DNA of 64,000 nucleotides from Parapedobacter sp042666505 (lineage in GTDB: Bacteria; Bacteroidota; Bacteroidia; Sphingobacteriales; Sphingobacteriaceae), in the NCBI RefSeq assembly GCF_042666505.1, contig NZ_JBHTDN010000001.1, forward strand, positions 248,001-312,000. Reading direction: 5' to 3'. Position numbers and translations under genes: made by a program. This document shows, piece by piece, positions 17,600-24,625 of this stretch; within the stretch, counting starts at the first letter, position 1; each line of letters begins with the position of its first letter. Below the pieces are notes generated by a model. It did not search any database and was not told where the DNA came from. It worked only from the letters and a program-made list of their open reading frames with translations.

Positions 17600-18446
17600 A
17601 CTACGGTCTTATCGATTTAATTGGCGGAATCTGCTGTACGCAGGGGTGGGGGCGCTCGTGCTGGCAGGGTCGGTATTGCTGATGGGATTCATTAATACCA
17701 AGAGCAGTGAACAGGCTTGTTCCGACGTGCAGGTCATTGTATTGGGAAATGAGTCGTTCATTGAGCAAAAGGACATCATGGCTTTGTTGGTCGAAAAGTA
17801 TGGTGAGCTGGTTGGGCGTACGCTGGAATCCATTCCCATTCACGATATGGAGGCAGATTTACGGCAAATTCCCTTTGTTTTTTCCGCCATCGTGACCATC
17901 GATATGGACGGTTTGTTAACTGTGCGTGTTAAACAGCGGGAGGCTGTCGTCCGCGTCATCAACGAAAAAGGACTGGATTTTTACATCGACATAGAGGGAC
18001 ATAAAATGCCTGTATCCCTGAAGTATGTTCCGCACGTGCCGGTGGTAAACGGACACATTTCCGAACCATACAATGGTGCGCTCGACAGCATCGAAAGTCA
18101 ATTGGTCAAAGATGTATTCAGGACCGCCCAATTTATCAACGGCGATAGTGTCTGGAGTAACCAGGTTGTGCAATTGTATGTAAACGAGCAACAAGACATC
18201 GAGCTGGTACCTCGTGTAGGCAGTCAGCAGATTATATTGGGTAACGCCGATTCGCTGGAACGTAAATTTGAGAAACTGAAAATGTTTTATACCAAGATTG
18301 TACCCAAAACGGGTATGGGCGCATATAAGTCAGTTAATCTAAAATTTGCCGGGCAGGTCGTCTGCGAACGAAGCGATGGTTTTAAGCCCGAAGACATCAT
18401 CATTCAGGATTCAATACAACAAAATAGAAGCAACATTACACAATAG
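17592..18446 (+). CDS. ftsQ: FtsQ-like cell division protein
   Basis: A bitopic divisome protein. The 284-aa product has one membrane helix (about residues 14-32) followed by a POTRA-like domain (about 42-115, with LGNESFIEQKDI and IPFVFSAIVTIDMDGLLTVRVKQRE) and a beta-rich C-terminal domain (LVPRVGSQQIILGN near 210). FtsQ bridges FtsL/FtsB and other division proteins in the periplasm. Sequence identity across phyla is low; the call rests on the POTRA pattern and the position between murC and ftsA. Confidence 0.9.
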   Translation: MFRLRSYRFNWRNLLYAGVGALVLAGSVLLMGFINTKSSEQACSDVQVIVLGNESFIEQKDIMALLVEKYGELVGRTLESIPIHDMEADLRQIPFVFSAIVTIDMDGLLTVRVKQREAVVRVINEKGLDFYIDIEGHKMPVSLKYVPHVPVVNGHISEPYNGALDSIESQLVKDVFRTAQFINGDSVWSNQVVQLYVNEQQDIELVPRVGSQQIILGNADSLERKFEKLKMFYTKIVPKTGMGAYKSVNLKFAGQVVCERSDGFKPEDIIIQDSIQQNRSNITQ

Positions 18447-18450
18447 CGTT

Positions 18451-19797
18451 ATGAAGACCAAAATGAAAACCGAAAGAGACTCGCCAATCGTAGTGGGACT
18501 TGACATTGGTACCACGAAGATATGCGTCACGGTAGGCAGGCGCAGCGGAGCGAAAAAAATTGAAATTCTCGGCGTAGGTAAAGCCGAATCCTCGGGTGTG
18601 AGCCGGGGTGTTGTAGCCAATATCCAAAAGACCGTCAATAGCATTGTTCAGGCGGTGGAAGAAGCCGGAGGGCAGTCTAACGTGGATGTCAAAGTTGTTA
18701 ACGTCGGAATTGCAGGACAGCATATTAAAAGTATTCAGCATCGGGGCATTCTTACGCGGAAAGACGATAATGAGATCAGTCGCTGGGACATCGAACGGCT
18801 GATCGAAGATATGTATAAGTTGGTGCTGCCCCCGGGTGAAGAGATTATCCATGTGCTTCCCCAGGAATTTACCATTGACAACGAACCCGGAATCAAGGAT
18901 CCCATCGGGATGGCCGGTCGACGAATGGAAGCTAATTTTCACATCATATCCGGGCATGTGAGTGCCATTAAGAACATTAAGAAATGCATTGATAATGCGT
19001 CGCTGGAAGTGCAAGATCTTATCCTTGAGCCACTTGCGTCTTCGGAAGCGGTGTTGGATGAGGCAGATAAAGATGCCGGCGTTGTTCTGGTAGATATAGG
19101 CGGAGGAACCACAGATGTAGCCATCTTCCACGAAGGAATCATCCGCCATACAGCGGTAATTCCACTGGGGGGGAATATCGTAACCGAAGACATTAAGCAG
19201 GGATGTGCGGTATTGCGCAACCAAGCAGAACTACTGAAAATCCGATTTGGTTCGGCATTGGCCGATGAAAATAAGGAAAACGAAGTGATTTGCGTGCCGG
19301 GATTGCGGGGACGCGAACCCAAGGAGATTTCCGTGAAAAATCTGGCATACATTATCCAGGCCCGGATGGAGGAAATCATCGAACACGTCTATTACGAGAT
19401 CAAATCTTCTGGATACGAAAATAAGCTCATCGGGGGAATTGTCATAACCGGGGGCGGTGCGCAACTAAAGCATCTCGTGCAGCTTGTCGAATACATCACC
19501 GGCATCGATTGCCGCGTGGGATTCCCGAACGAGCACTTGGCGAAGAACGAGGTATTGCCGAAAAATGTGTATGACGAACTGAAGAGCCCGCTGTACGCAA
19601 CCGGAATCGGCCTGCTGATCAAGGGTATCCAGGCAGAGGAAGAACAAGCCGAGCTGAATGAAAAGCAAGGTGTTCAACTGTCGGTCAGGGAGATCACCGA
19701 AAAGGGATACAAAGAAAAGGGTTTCTTCAAGTGGTTCAAGGATATTATCAAAGACGGCAACGAGATTGACGACGAAAGTTATTTAGGCAAGAAATAA
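18451..19797 (+). CDS. ftsA: Cell division protein FtsA
   Basis: Actin-like ATPase that tethers FtsZ filaments to the membrane. The open frame extends upstream into ftsQ, but the ATG at 18451, 4 nt after the ftsQ stop, is the sensible start and gives 448 aa. Signatures are VGLDIGTTKICVTVG (phosphate 1), LVDIGGGTTDVAIFH (phosphate 2), and GGIVITGGGAQLKHL (adenosine). The C-terminus ends with a helix rich in Phe, Trp and Lys (KGFFKWFKDIIKDG), suited to membrane binding but followed by about a dozen more residues. It is separated from ftsZ by 139 nt. Confidence 0.96.
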   Translation: MKTKMKTERDSPIVVGLDIGTTKICVTVGRRSGAKKIEILGVGKAESSGVSRGVVANIQKTVNSIVQAVEEAGGQSNVDVKVVNVGIAGQHIKSIQHRGILTRKDDNEISRWDIERLIEDMYKLVLPPGEEIIHVLPQEFTIDNEPGIKDPIGMAGRRMEANFHIISGHVSAIKNIKKCIDNASLEVQDLILEPLASSEAVLDEADKDAGVVLVDIGGGTTDVAIFHEGIIRHTAVIPLGGNIVTEDIKQGCAVLRNQAELLKIRFGSALADENKENEVICVPGLRGREPKEISVKNLAYIIQARMEEIIEHVYYEIKSSGYENKLIGGIVITGGGAQLKHLVQLVEYITGIDCRVGFPNEHLAKNEVLPKNVYDELKSPLYATGIGLLIKGIQAEEEQAELNEKQGVQLSVREITEKGYKEKGFFKWFKDIIKDGNEIDDESYLGKK

Positions 19798-19815
19798 TTT
19801 TCAACAACTGCTGTT

Positions 19816-19844
19816 TTTTCCACATTATTAACAGTTGTGGAAAA
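19816..19844. promoter_or_regulatory. Inverted DnaA-box-like pair upstream of ftsZ
   Basis: TTTTCCACA (19816-19824) and its exact reverse complement TGTGGAAAA (19836-19844) lie 11 nt apart in the ftsA-ftsZ gap. Each fits the relaxed DnaA-box pattern TTWTNCACA. The same 9-mer occurs at the mraZ promoter (5762) and before the histone-like gene (23259). A function in coordinating division with replication is speculative; the inverted repeat could equally be a site for another dimeric regulator. Confidence 0.4.
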
Positions 19845-19936
19845 CTATTGTGTAAAAAGTGCTAATATTACGCTACGATTGTAGGGTCGAATTGAATTTT
19901 GTATAACGCTCTTTTCGAGCAAAATACGATTGAGTT

Positions 19937-21646
19937 ATGTCTTTCAAGTTTGAAATGTTAAAGGAACAATCGGCAATTATTAAGGTAATTGGCGTTGGTG
20001 GGGGCGGTGGAAATGCGGTCAACCACATGTATAAACAAGGAATCAGCGGGGTTGACTTCATAGTCTGTAACACAGATGCCCAAGCGCTCGAACTGAGCCC
20101 TATCCCCAACAAGGTGCAGCTGGGAGCAAGCCTTACCGAAGGTATGGGAGCCGGAGCGGACCCCACGGTCGGGGAGAATTCAGCGATAGAGAGCATCGAA
20201 GACATCAAGCGCATGTTGGGATCAAACACCAAGATGCTATTTATCACGGCCGGAATGGGCGGTGGTACCGGTACGGGGGCGAGCCCTGTGTTGGCCAAAG
20301 CAGCCAAGGAATTGGGTATTCTTACGGTGGCGATCGTAACCACCCCGTTTGCGTTTGAGGGCAAAAGGAGGCGCGTTCAGGCTGAGGAAGGGCTGGGAGA
20401 GCTTCGAAAATATGTCGATTCCTATCTTGTTATTTCGAACGACCGGCTAAGGGACATTTTCGGTAATCTTACCATGACAGCCGCTTTTGCCAAGGCAGAC
20501 GATATCCTGACTACCGCCGCAAAGGGTATTGCCGAGATCATTACCATTCCCGGATATGTCAATGTCGATTTTAAAGACGTCAGGACGGTAATGAACGACA
20601 GCGGCGTAGCTATTATGGGCAACGCGGTTGCCGAAGGTGATCAACGGGCACTACGAGCGGTAGAGGGAGCATTGGCATCACCGCTGCTTAAGGATAACGA
20701 GATCGAGGGAGCACGCTATATTTTGCTTAATATCACTTCGGGTAAACAGGAGGTAACGATGGACGAAGTGACCATCATTACCGATTACATCCAGGACAAG
20801 GCCGGTCTTTCGGCCGATTTGATCTGGGGTAACTGTATCAATGAGTCGTTTGAAAATGAGTTGTCCGTAACGATTATCGCCACCGGTTTCCAAACGTCCG
20901 AAGAGCGGATAAAGGAGAAGGCAAATGAGCGGATCGAAATTCCCCTGACTCCCGAGGAATCAAAAATTCCGTATGTTAAGCCAATTAATCGATTTGTCCA
21001 GAAGGAAGCCGATGCGGCAGAAAACAGTGAACCGGTGATGAAACTGGACGCAGAGGAGCGGGATATGCCGCGGCCGACTGCGCAACAGGTGGATCTCTTC
21101 AGTAACCCGGTATCAAAGCCCCAGCTACGGAACAGTACCCCCGATAAAGATGGGATTATCCGTCACACATTGGCACCTCAGGAGCGGCAAGTCGAAGAGC
21201 GCGAGCCAGACAACGATGGCTACGAAGTGAAAACTACGCCATCCGCGTTTCATTTTGAACTTCCGTCGGTGGCCGAAGATTCGGTGCCTAGAACGAACGA
21301 TGCAACAACCATCGGGCAGGATCGTCCGGACGTGACTCCGTCGGCGCCGGCGCCTGCGGAATCGGTCTACAAGGCCGACGAGCACAAAACTCCCGATTAT
21401 GTGGAAAAAGAATTGCTGAAAACCAAAGAGCGTATTTTGCGCTTAAAGGAATTAAGTATGAAGTTAAAGTCAGCAAACGGTCTTCAGGAGTTGGAAACGG
21501 AACCGGCGTATCGAAGAAAGCAAATGGCGCTGGACAATGTGCCGCATTCATCAGAGTCACAGGTTTCGAGATTTACGTTATCCACCGACGAGGGTATTAC
21601 GGAAATCCGGCCAAACAATTCTTTTTTGCATGACAATGTAGACTAG
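19937..21646 (+). CDS. ftsZ: Cell division GTPase FtsZ
   Basis: Tubulin-like GTPase that forms the division ring. The N-terminal GTPase domain carries GVGGGGGNAVNHMY, the tubulin signature GGGTGTGASP (around residue 110) and the synergy-loop region VDFKDVRTVM. At 569 aa it is much longer than E. coli FtsZ (383 aa). About 200 residues after position 330 form a low-complexity, charged linker ending in a short conserved-looking tail, EIRPNNSFLHDNVD, in place of the proteobacterial D.P.FLR peptide. This long linker and tail are known from Bacteroidota. A strong terminator follows. Confidence 0.97.
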   Translation: MSFKFEMLKEQSAIIKVIGVGGGGGNAVNHMYKQGISGVDFIVCNTDAQALELSPIPNKVQLGASLTEGMGAGADPTVGENSAIESIEDIKRMLGSNTKMLFITAGMGGGTGTGASPVLAKAAKELGILTVAIVTTPFAFEGKRRRVQAEEGLGELRKYVDSYLVISNDRLRDIFGNLTMTAAFAKADDILTTAAKGIAEIITIPGYVNVDFKDVRTVMNDSGVAIMGNAVAEGDQRALRAVEGALASPLLKDNEIEGARYILLNITSGKQEVTMDEVTIITDYIQDKAGLSADLIWGNCINESFENELSVTIIATGFQTSEERIKEKANERIEIPLTPEESKIPYVKPINRFVQKEADAAENSEPVMKLDAEERDMPRPTAQQVDLFSNPVSKPQLRNSTPDKDGIIRHTLAPQERQVEEREPDNDGYEVKTTPSAFHFELPSVAEDSVPRTNDATTIGQDRPDVTPSAPAPAESVYKADEHKTPDYVEKELLKTKERILRLKELSMKLKSANGLQELETEPAYRRKQMALDNVPHSSESQVSRFTLSTDEGITEIRPNNSFLHDNVD

Positions 21647-21672
21647 GTACTCGATACCTATTTGTCAATCAT

Positions 21673-21719
21673 AACTGTTTGGTGGAGATTCGGTAGAATT
21701 GGACGCCAAACAGTTTTTT
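21673..21719 (+). terminator. Rho-independent terminator after ftsZ
   Basis: AACTGTTTGG (21673-21682) pairs perfectly with CCAAACAGTT (21706-21715), followed by a T run. It closes the dcw cluster. Confidence 0.8.
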
Positions 21720-21795
21720 AGTTTTAAAAGGGTAAGTTTTGTGTAAATTTTGTGTAAACAACCGGTAGCGGAGGGATCAGATAAGCATCCCGTGT

Positions 21796-21827
21796 ATTGG
21801 TATCATTTGATATAAAGTTTATCTTTG
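21796..21827 (+). promoter_or_regulatory. Predicted promoter of the alpha-oxoamine synthase gene
   Basis: A -7 box TATCTTTG (21820-21827) matches TAnnTTTG, with a TATTG-like -33 element ending at 21799 and a 20-nt spacer. The TTG start at 21865 lies 37 nt downstream. Confidence 0.65.
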
Positions 21828-21864
21828 CAACGATTTTTTTTACAATTAATATTGAAAAACGATA

Positions 21865-23109
21865 TTGGACTTATTTGATAAAATCACGAAAAATTTCGGG
21901 CCTATAGGTCAGCACTACGAGTGGTCACATGGCTATTTTTCGTTTCCGAAATTGGAAGGCGAAATCGCGCCCCGTATGCTATTCCAAGGAAAAGAGCATT
22001 TGATCTGGAGTCTGAATAATTACCTCGGTCTTGCAAACCATCCGGAAATACGAGAAGTAGATGCACAAGCAGCTGCGGATTTCGGGCTGGCCTATCCTAT
22101 GGGAGCGCGGATGATGTCCGGAAACAGTGTCCATCACGAAGAACTCGAGCAGGATCTGGCCGCGTTTGTCGGTAAAGAGGATGCCTTCCTGCTCAATTAC
22201 GGCTATCAGGGCATGGTGTCCATCATCGATGCTTTGCTGGACCGCAACGACGTGGTAGTTTACGATGCCGAGTCACATGCATGCATCGTTGACGGTGTTC
22301 GATTGCATTTGGGTAAGAGGTTTGTTTACCGTCACAATGACATCGAAAGCTGTGAAAAGCAATTGGCCAGAGCCAGCAAACTGGCAGCTGCCAACGGCGG
22401 GTCGGTTTTGCTAATCACCGAAGGCGTTTTCGGGATGTCCGGTGCACAAGGGCATCTAAAGAAAATAGCCGCCTTGAAAAAAGAGTACGGATTCCGCATG
22501 TTGGTCGACGATGCCCACGGATTTGGTACCATGGGCCCTACAGGAGCGGGCACCCATGAAGCGCAGGACTGTGTGGCAGATGTAGATATTTATTTCGGGA
22601 CGTTCGCAAAATCAATGGCCGGCATCGGCGCGTTTGTCGCTTCAACCCGTGAGGTGGTTACCTACTTGAGGTATAACATGCGTTCCCAGACATTTGCCAA
22701 GTCTTTGCCGATGCCTATGGTAATCGGACTGAAAAAGCGGTTTGAATTGTTGAAAAACAGCCCCGAATTACGGGAGAAACTGTGGACCATCGCGTTGGCA
22801 TTGCAGAACGGGCTTCGCGAACGGGGATTTGACATCGGAGCGACGAATACCATGGTAACACCGGTGTTCCTGAAAGGTGATCTTAATGAAGCTACAGCCC
22901 TGACACGCGATCTGAGAGAGACACACGGCGTATTTTGCTCCATCGTTGTGTATCCGGTGATACCTAAGGGACTTATTGAACTGAGGCTTATACCTACTGC
23001 CGTCCATACGGAGGAAGACGTTGCTTATACCTTAGAAGCGTTCACAGCCATTAGTGAGAAACTGAAGGCGGGATATTATAAGCAAGCGGTTTCCTTGCAG
23101 TCAGAATAA
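21865..23109 (+). CDS. Alpha-oxoamine synthase family PLP enzyme (AONS/KBL/SPT type)
   Basis: A pyridoxal-phosphate enzyme of the group that condenses an amino acid with an acyl thioester (8-amino-7-oxononanoate synthase, aminoketobutyrate ligase, serine palmitoyltransferase). The 414-aa product shows the expected residues H138 (YDAESHAC), D215 and H218 (VDDAHGFG) and PLP lysine K249 (GTFAKS). The start is TTG at 21865. The first ATG in frame is about 37 codons later, inside a region (FPKLEGE) that resembles Bacteroidota paralogues, so TTG is preferred. It is not a close match to the Sphingobacterium serine palmitoyltransferase as I remember it. A role in sphingolipid or sulfonolipid head-group synthesis is possible but unproven. 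It has its own promoter and terminator. Confidence 0.85.
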   Translation: MDLFDKITKNFGPIGQHYEWSHGYFSFPKLEGEIAPRMLFQGKEHLIWSLNNYLGLANHPEIREVDAQAAADFGLAYPMGARMMSGNSVHHEELEQDLAAFVGKEDAFLLNYGYQGMVSIIDALLDRNDVVVYDAESHACIVDGVRLHLGKRFVYRHNDIESCEKQLARASKLAAANGGSVLLITEGVFGMSGAQGHLKKIAALKKEYGFRMLVDDAHGFGTMGPTGAGTHEAQDCVADVDIYFGTFAKSMAGIGAFVASTREVVTYLRYNMRSQTFAKSLPMPMVIGLKKRFELLKNSPELREKLWTIALALQNGLRERGFDIGATNTMVTPVFLKGDLNEATALTRDLRETHGVFCSIVVYPVIPKGLIELRLIPTAVHTEEDVAYTLEAFTAISEKLKAGYYKQAVSLQSE

Positions 23110-23125
23110 ACGATTTATATTACAT

Positions 23126-23167
23126 AAAAGGCCAAAAAGCGACTATTTCAGGCTTTTTGGCCTTTTT
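23126..23167 (+). terminator. Rho-independent terminator
   Basis: A 15-nt stem (AAAAGGCCAAAAAGC at 23126-23140 with its complement at 23152-23166) with an 11-nt loop and T-rich 3' side. It ends the alpha-oxoamine synthase transcript. Confidence 0.85.
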
Positions 23168-23389
23168 AGTTTGGTAAGCTTATTTCTTTCGTATCTATTT
23201 GATTATCAGTAATATGTCTGGTGGTTGCTCGTGTTTAATATTTGCCGGCGGTGTTGATTGTGGAAAAAAAAGTGCATTTAAAGCTTGTTTTGCGCGTTTT
23301 TTAGTTTTTTTTTCCGAAAAAAGATTCTACTTTTAGCGCACTGTAGATTATTAACTTAATTAAATTTAAAACTAAAAGGAGTATTAATT
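23168..23389 (+). promoter_or_regulatory. Leader region of the histone-like gene
   Basis: AT-rich intergenic stretch. It contains TGTGGAAAA (23259-23267), the same 9-mer found at mraZ and ftsZ, a near-consensus -7 box TACTTTTA (23328-23335) and a strong ribosome binding site (AAAAGGAG) ending about 9 nt before the ATG. High expression of the histone-like gene is plausible. Confidence 0.5.
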
Positions 23390-23575
23390 ATGGCAAGTAT
23401 TCAAAAATTCAATGAGCTTAAGAGCTTGATCGAAGGGTTAGACGGAGATGCTGACAAATTCTTTAATAAAGGCAACAATGCTGCTGGTACTCGGGTTCGG
23501 AAAGGCCTGCAGGACGTGAAAAATCTAGCACAAGCCATCCGCTTGGAGATACAAGACGCAAAAAACGCGAAATAA
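23390..23575 (+). CDS. Histone H1-like DNA-binding protein
   Basis: A 61-aa basic protein of the bacterial histone H1-like family common in Bacteroidota, probably a nucleoid-associated protein. The pattern is typical: an amphipathic N-terminal helix (FNELKSLIEGLDGDADKFF), the conserved N.AAGTR.RKGL turn, and a C-terminal lysine-rich helix. It has a strong Shine-Dalgarno-like sequence and its own terminator and appears monocistronic. Family assignment is by pattern and size; the exact role in chromatin is unknown. Confidence 0.85.
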   Translation: MASIQKFNELKSLIEGLDGDADKFFNKGNNAAGTRVRKGLQDVKNLAQAIRLEIQDAKNAK

Positions 23576-23606
23576 GCATAATCGTTAACGATAAGTAAAA
23601 ATTTTG

Positions 23607-23632
23607 AGCCCTGGAAACTCCGGGGCTTTTTT
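23607..23632 (+). terminator. Rho-independent terminator after the histone-like gene
   Basis: The stem AGCCCTGG (23607-23614) pairs with CCGGGGCT (23620-23627, one G-T pair), followed by six T. Confidence 0.8.
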
Positions 23633-23685
23633 ATTTTATTATCAAATCAAAAATATATAGCTTAGTATTCCAAATCGTTGAAGCC

Positions 23686-24621
23686 ATGTCAAATCTTGGG
23701 AAGGTGTGGTTGCTATTACTGGCTTGTCTGCCTACGGCAGTGACGGGCCAGCAATATTCGCACTACACCATGTACATGGCCAATAACTTCGTGCTTAACC
23801 CCGCACTGGCCGGTGTCGAATCTTATACGGATCTTAAATTGGCTGTCCGTTCGCAATGGACGGGTATTTCGGATGCACCCAAAACCGTATACGCCACTGT
23901 AAATTCTCCGTTGAATGCCCAACACGCCAAGAAGAATCGGATCGGCATCGGTGGCAAGGTCATTCTGGACCAGACCGGACCGATTTCACTGGCTTCGGCC
24001 GAGGTGAGTGGTGCCTATCACCTGCGATTGAATGCCATGTACCGGTTATCTTTTGGTGTGGGAGCGGGAATCAATTATCATCGGCTTTCTATTCAGAAGC
24101 TGCAATTGCGTGATCCCGCCGATCCCATTTACAGCCAGGGTGATTTTGGGCAATTGGTACCGACGGTGAGCGCGGGATTGTGGTTTTATTCGAACGATCT
24201 TTATGTGGGTATCTCCGCCCAGAACCTGCTGGAAAATAGCATGGAGTTTTCGGTGGCTGACGATCTGCGAATGCCCATGCAGCGGCATTATTTCGCCACG
24301 GCTGGATATCGCTTTACATTTGGTAGTTTCTACCTGACCCCTTCGGCCATGGTTAAGTTCGTGCACCCGGCCCCCGTAGGTTATGACGTTAATGTCAAAG
24401 GGCAGTTTTCCGACGTGTTTTGGACCGGTGTAACGTGGCGATACCGCGATGGCGTAGCCGCCATGGCGGGATTTTTCATTAGTCCGACGTTGAATGTAGC
24501 GTACGCATACGATTTTGTCAACTCCGATCTGCGCCGGCATTCGCAGGGGTCACACGAAATAATTCTGGGAATCAATATCAATAATCAATGGGGACCGAAA
24601 TGTCCGACAATTGTATGGTAG
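23686..24621 (+). CDS. PorP/SprF family type IX secretion system membrane protein
   Basis: An outer-membrane beta-barrel protein of the PorP/SprF family. The 311-aa product begins with a signal peptide (cleavage near TGQQ) and then the family's hallmark start: QQYSHYTMYMANNFVLNPALAG and LAVRSQWTGI. The rest is a series of amphipathic beta strands. PorP/SprF proteins commonly sit beside a large cell-surface protein with a type-B (CHU_C) C-terminal signal and help its attachment or export, as SprF does for SprB. The next gene is exactly such a protein and nearly abuts this one. Confidence 0.92.
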   Translation: MSNLGKVWLLLLACLPTAVTGQQYSHYTMYMANNFVLNPALAGVESYTDLKLAVRSQWTGISDAPKTVYATVNSPLNAQHAKKNRIGIGGKVILDQTGPISLASAEVSGAYHLRLNAMYRLSFGVGAGINYHRLSIQKLQLRDPADPIYSQGDFGQLVPTVSAGLWFYSNDLYVGISAQNLLENSMEFSVADDLRMPMQRHYFATAGYRFTFGSFYLTPSAMVKFVHPAPVGYDVNVKGQFSDVFWTGVTWRYRDGVAAMAGFFISPTLNVAYAYDFVNSDLRRHSQGSHEIILGININNQWGPKCPTIVW

Positions 24622-24625
24622 GCCG

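Noticed and set aside
18436..19224. A 262-codon open frame on the minus strand inside ftsA
   Set aside because: It is antisense to a conserved gene, has no ribosome binding site of note and no recognisable domain. It is a shadow of ftsA codon usage.
19873..20364. A 163-codon minus-strand frame over the ftsZ start
   Set aside because: Proline/serine-rich translation antisense to the conserved FtsZ GTPase domain; a frame shadow.
21865..23109. Naming the alpha-oxoamine synthase as serine palmitoyltransferase
   Set aside because: The catalytic residues are shared by the whole family, and the sequence differs from the Sphingobacterium enzyme as recalled; context gives no lipid genes.
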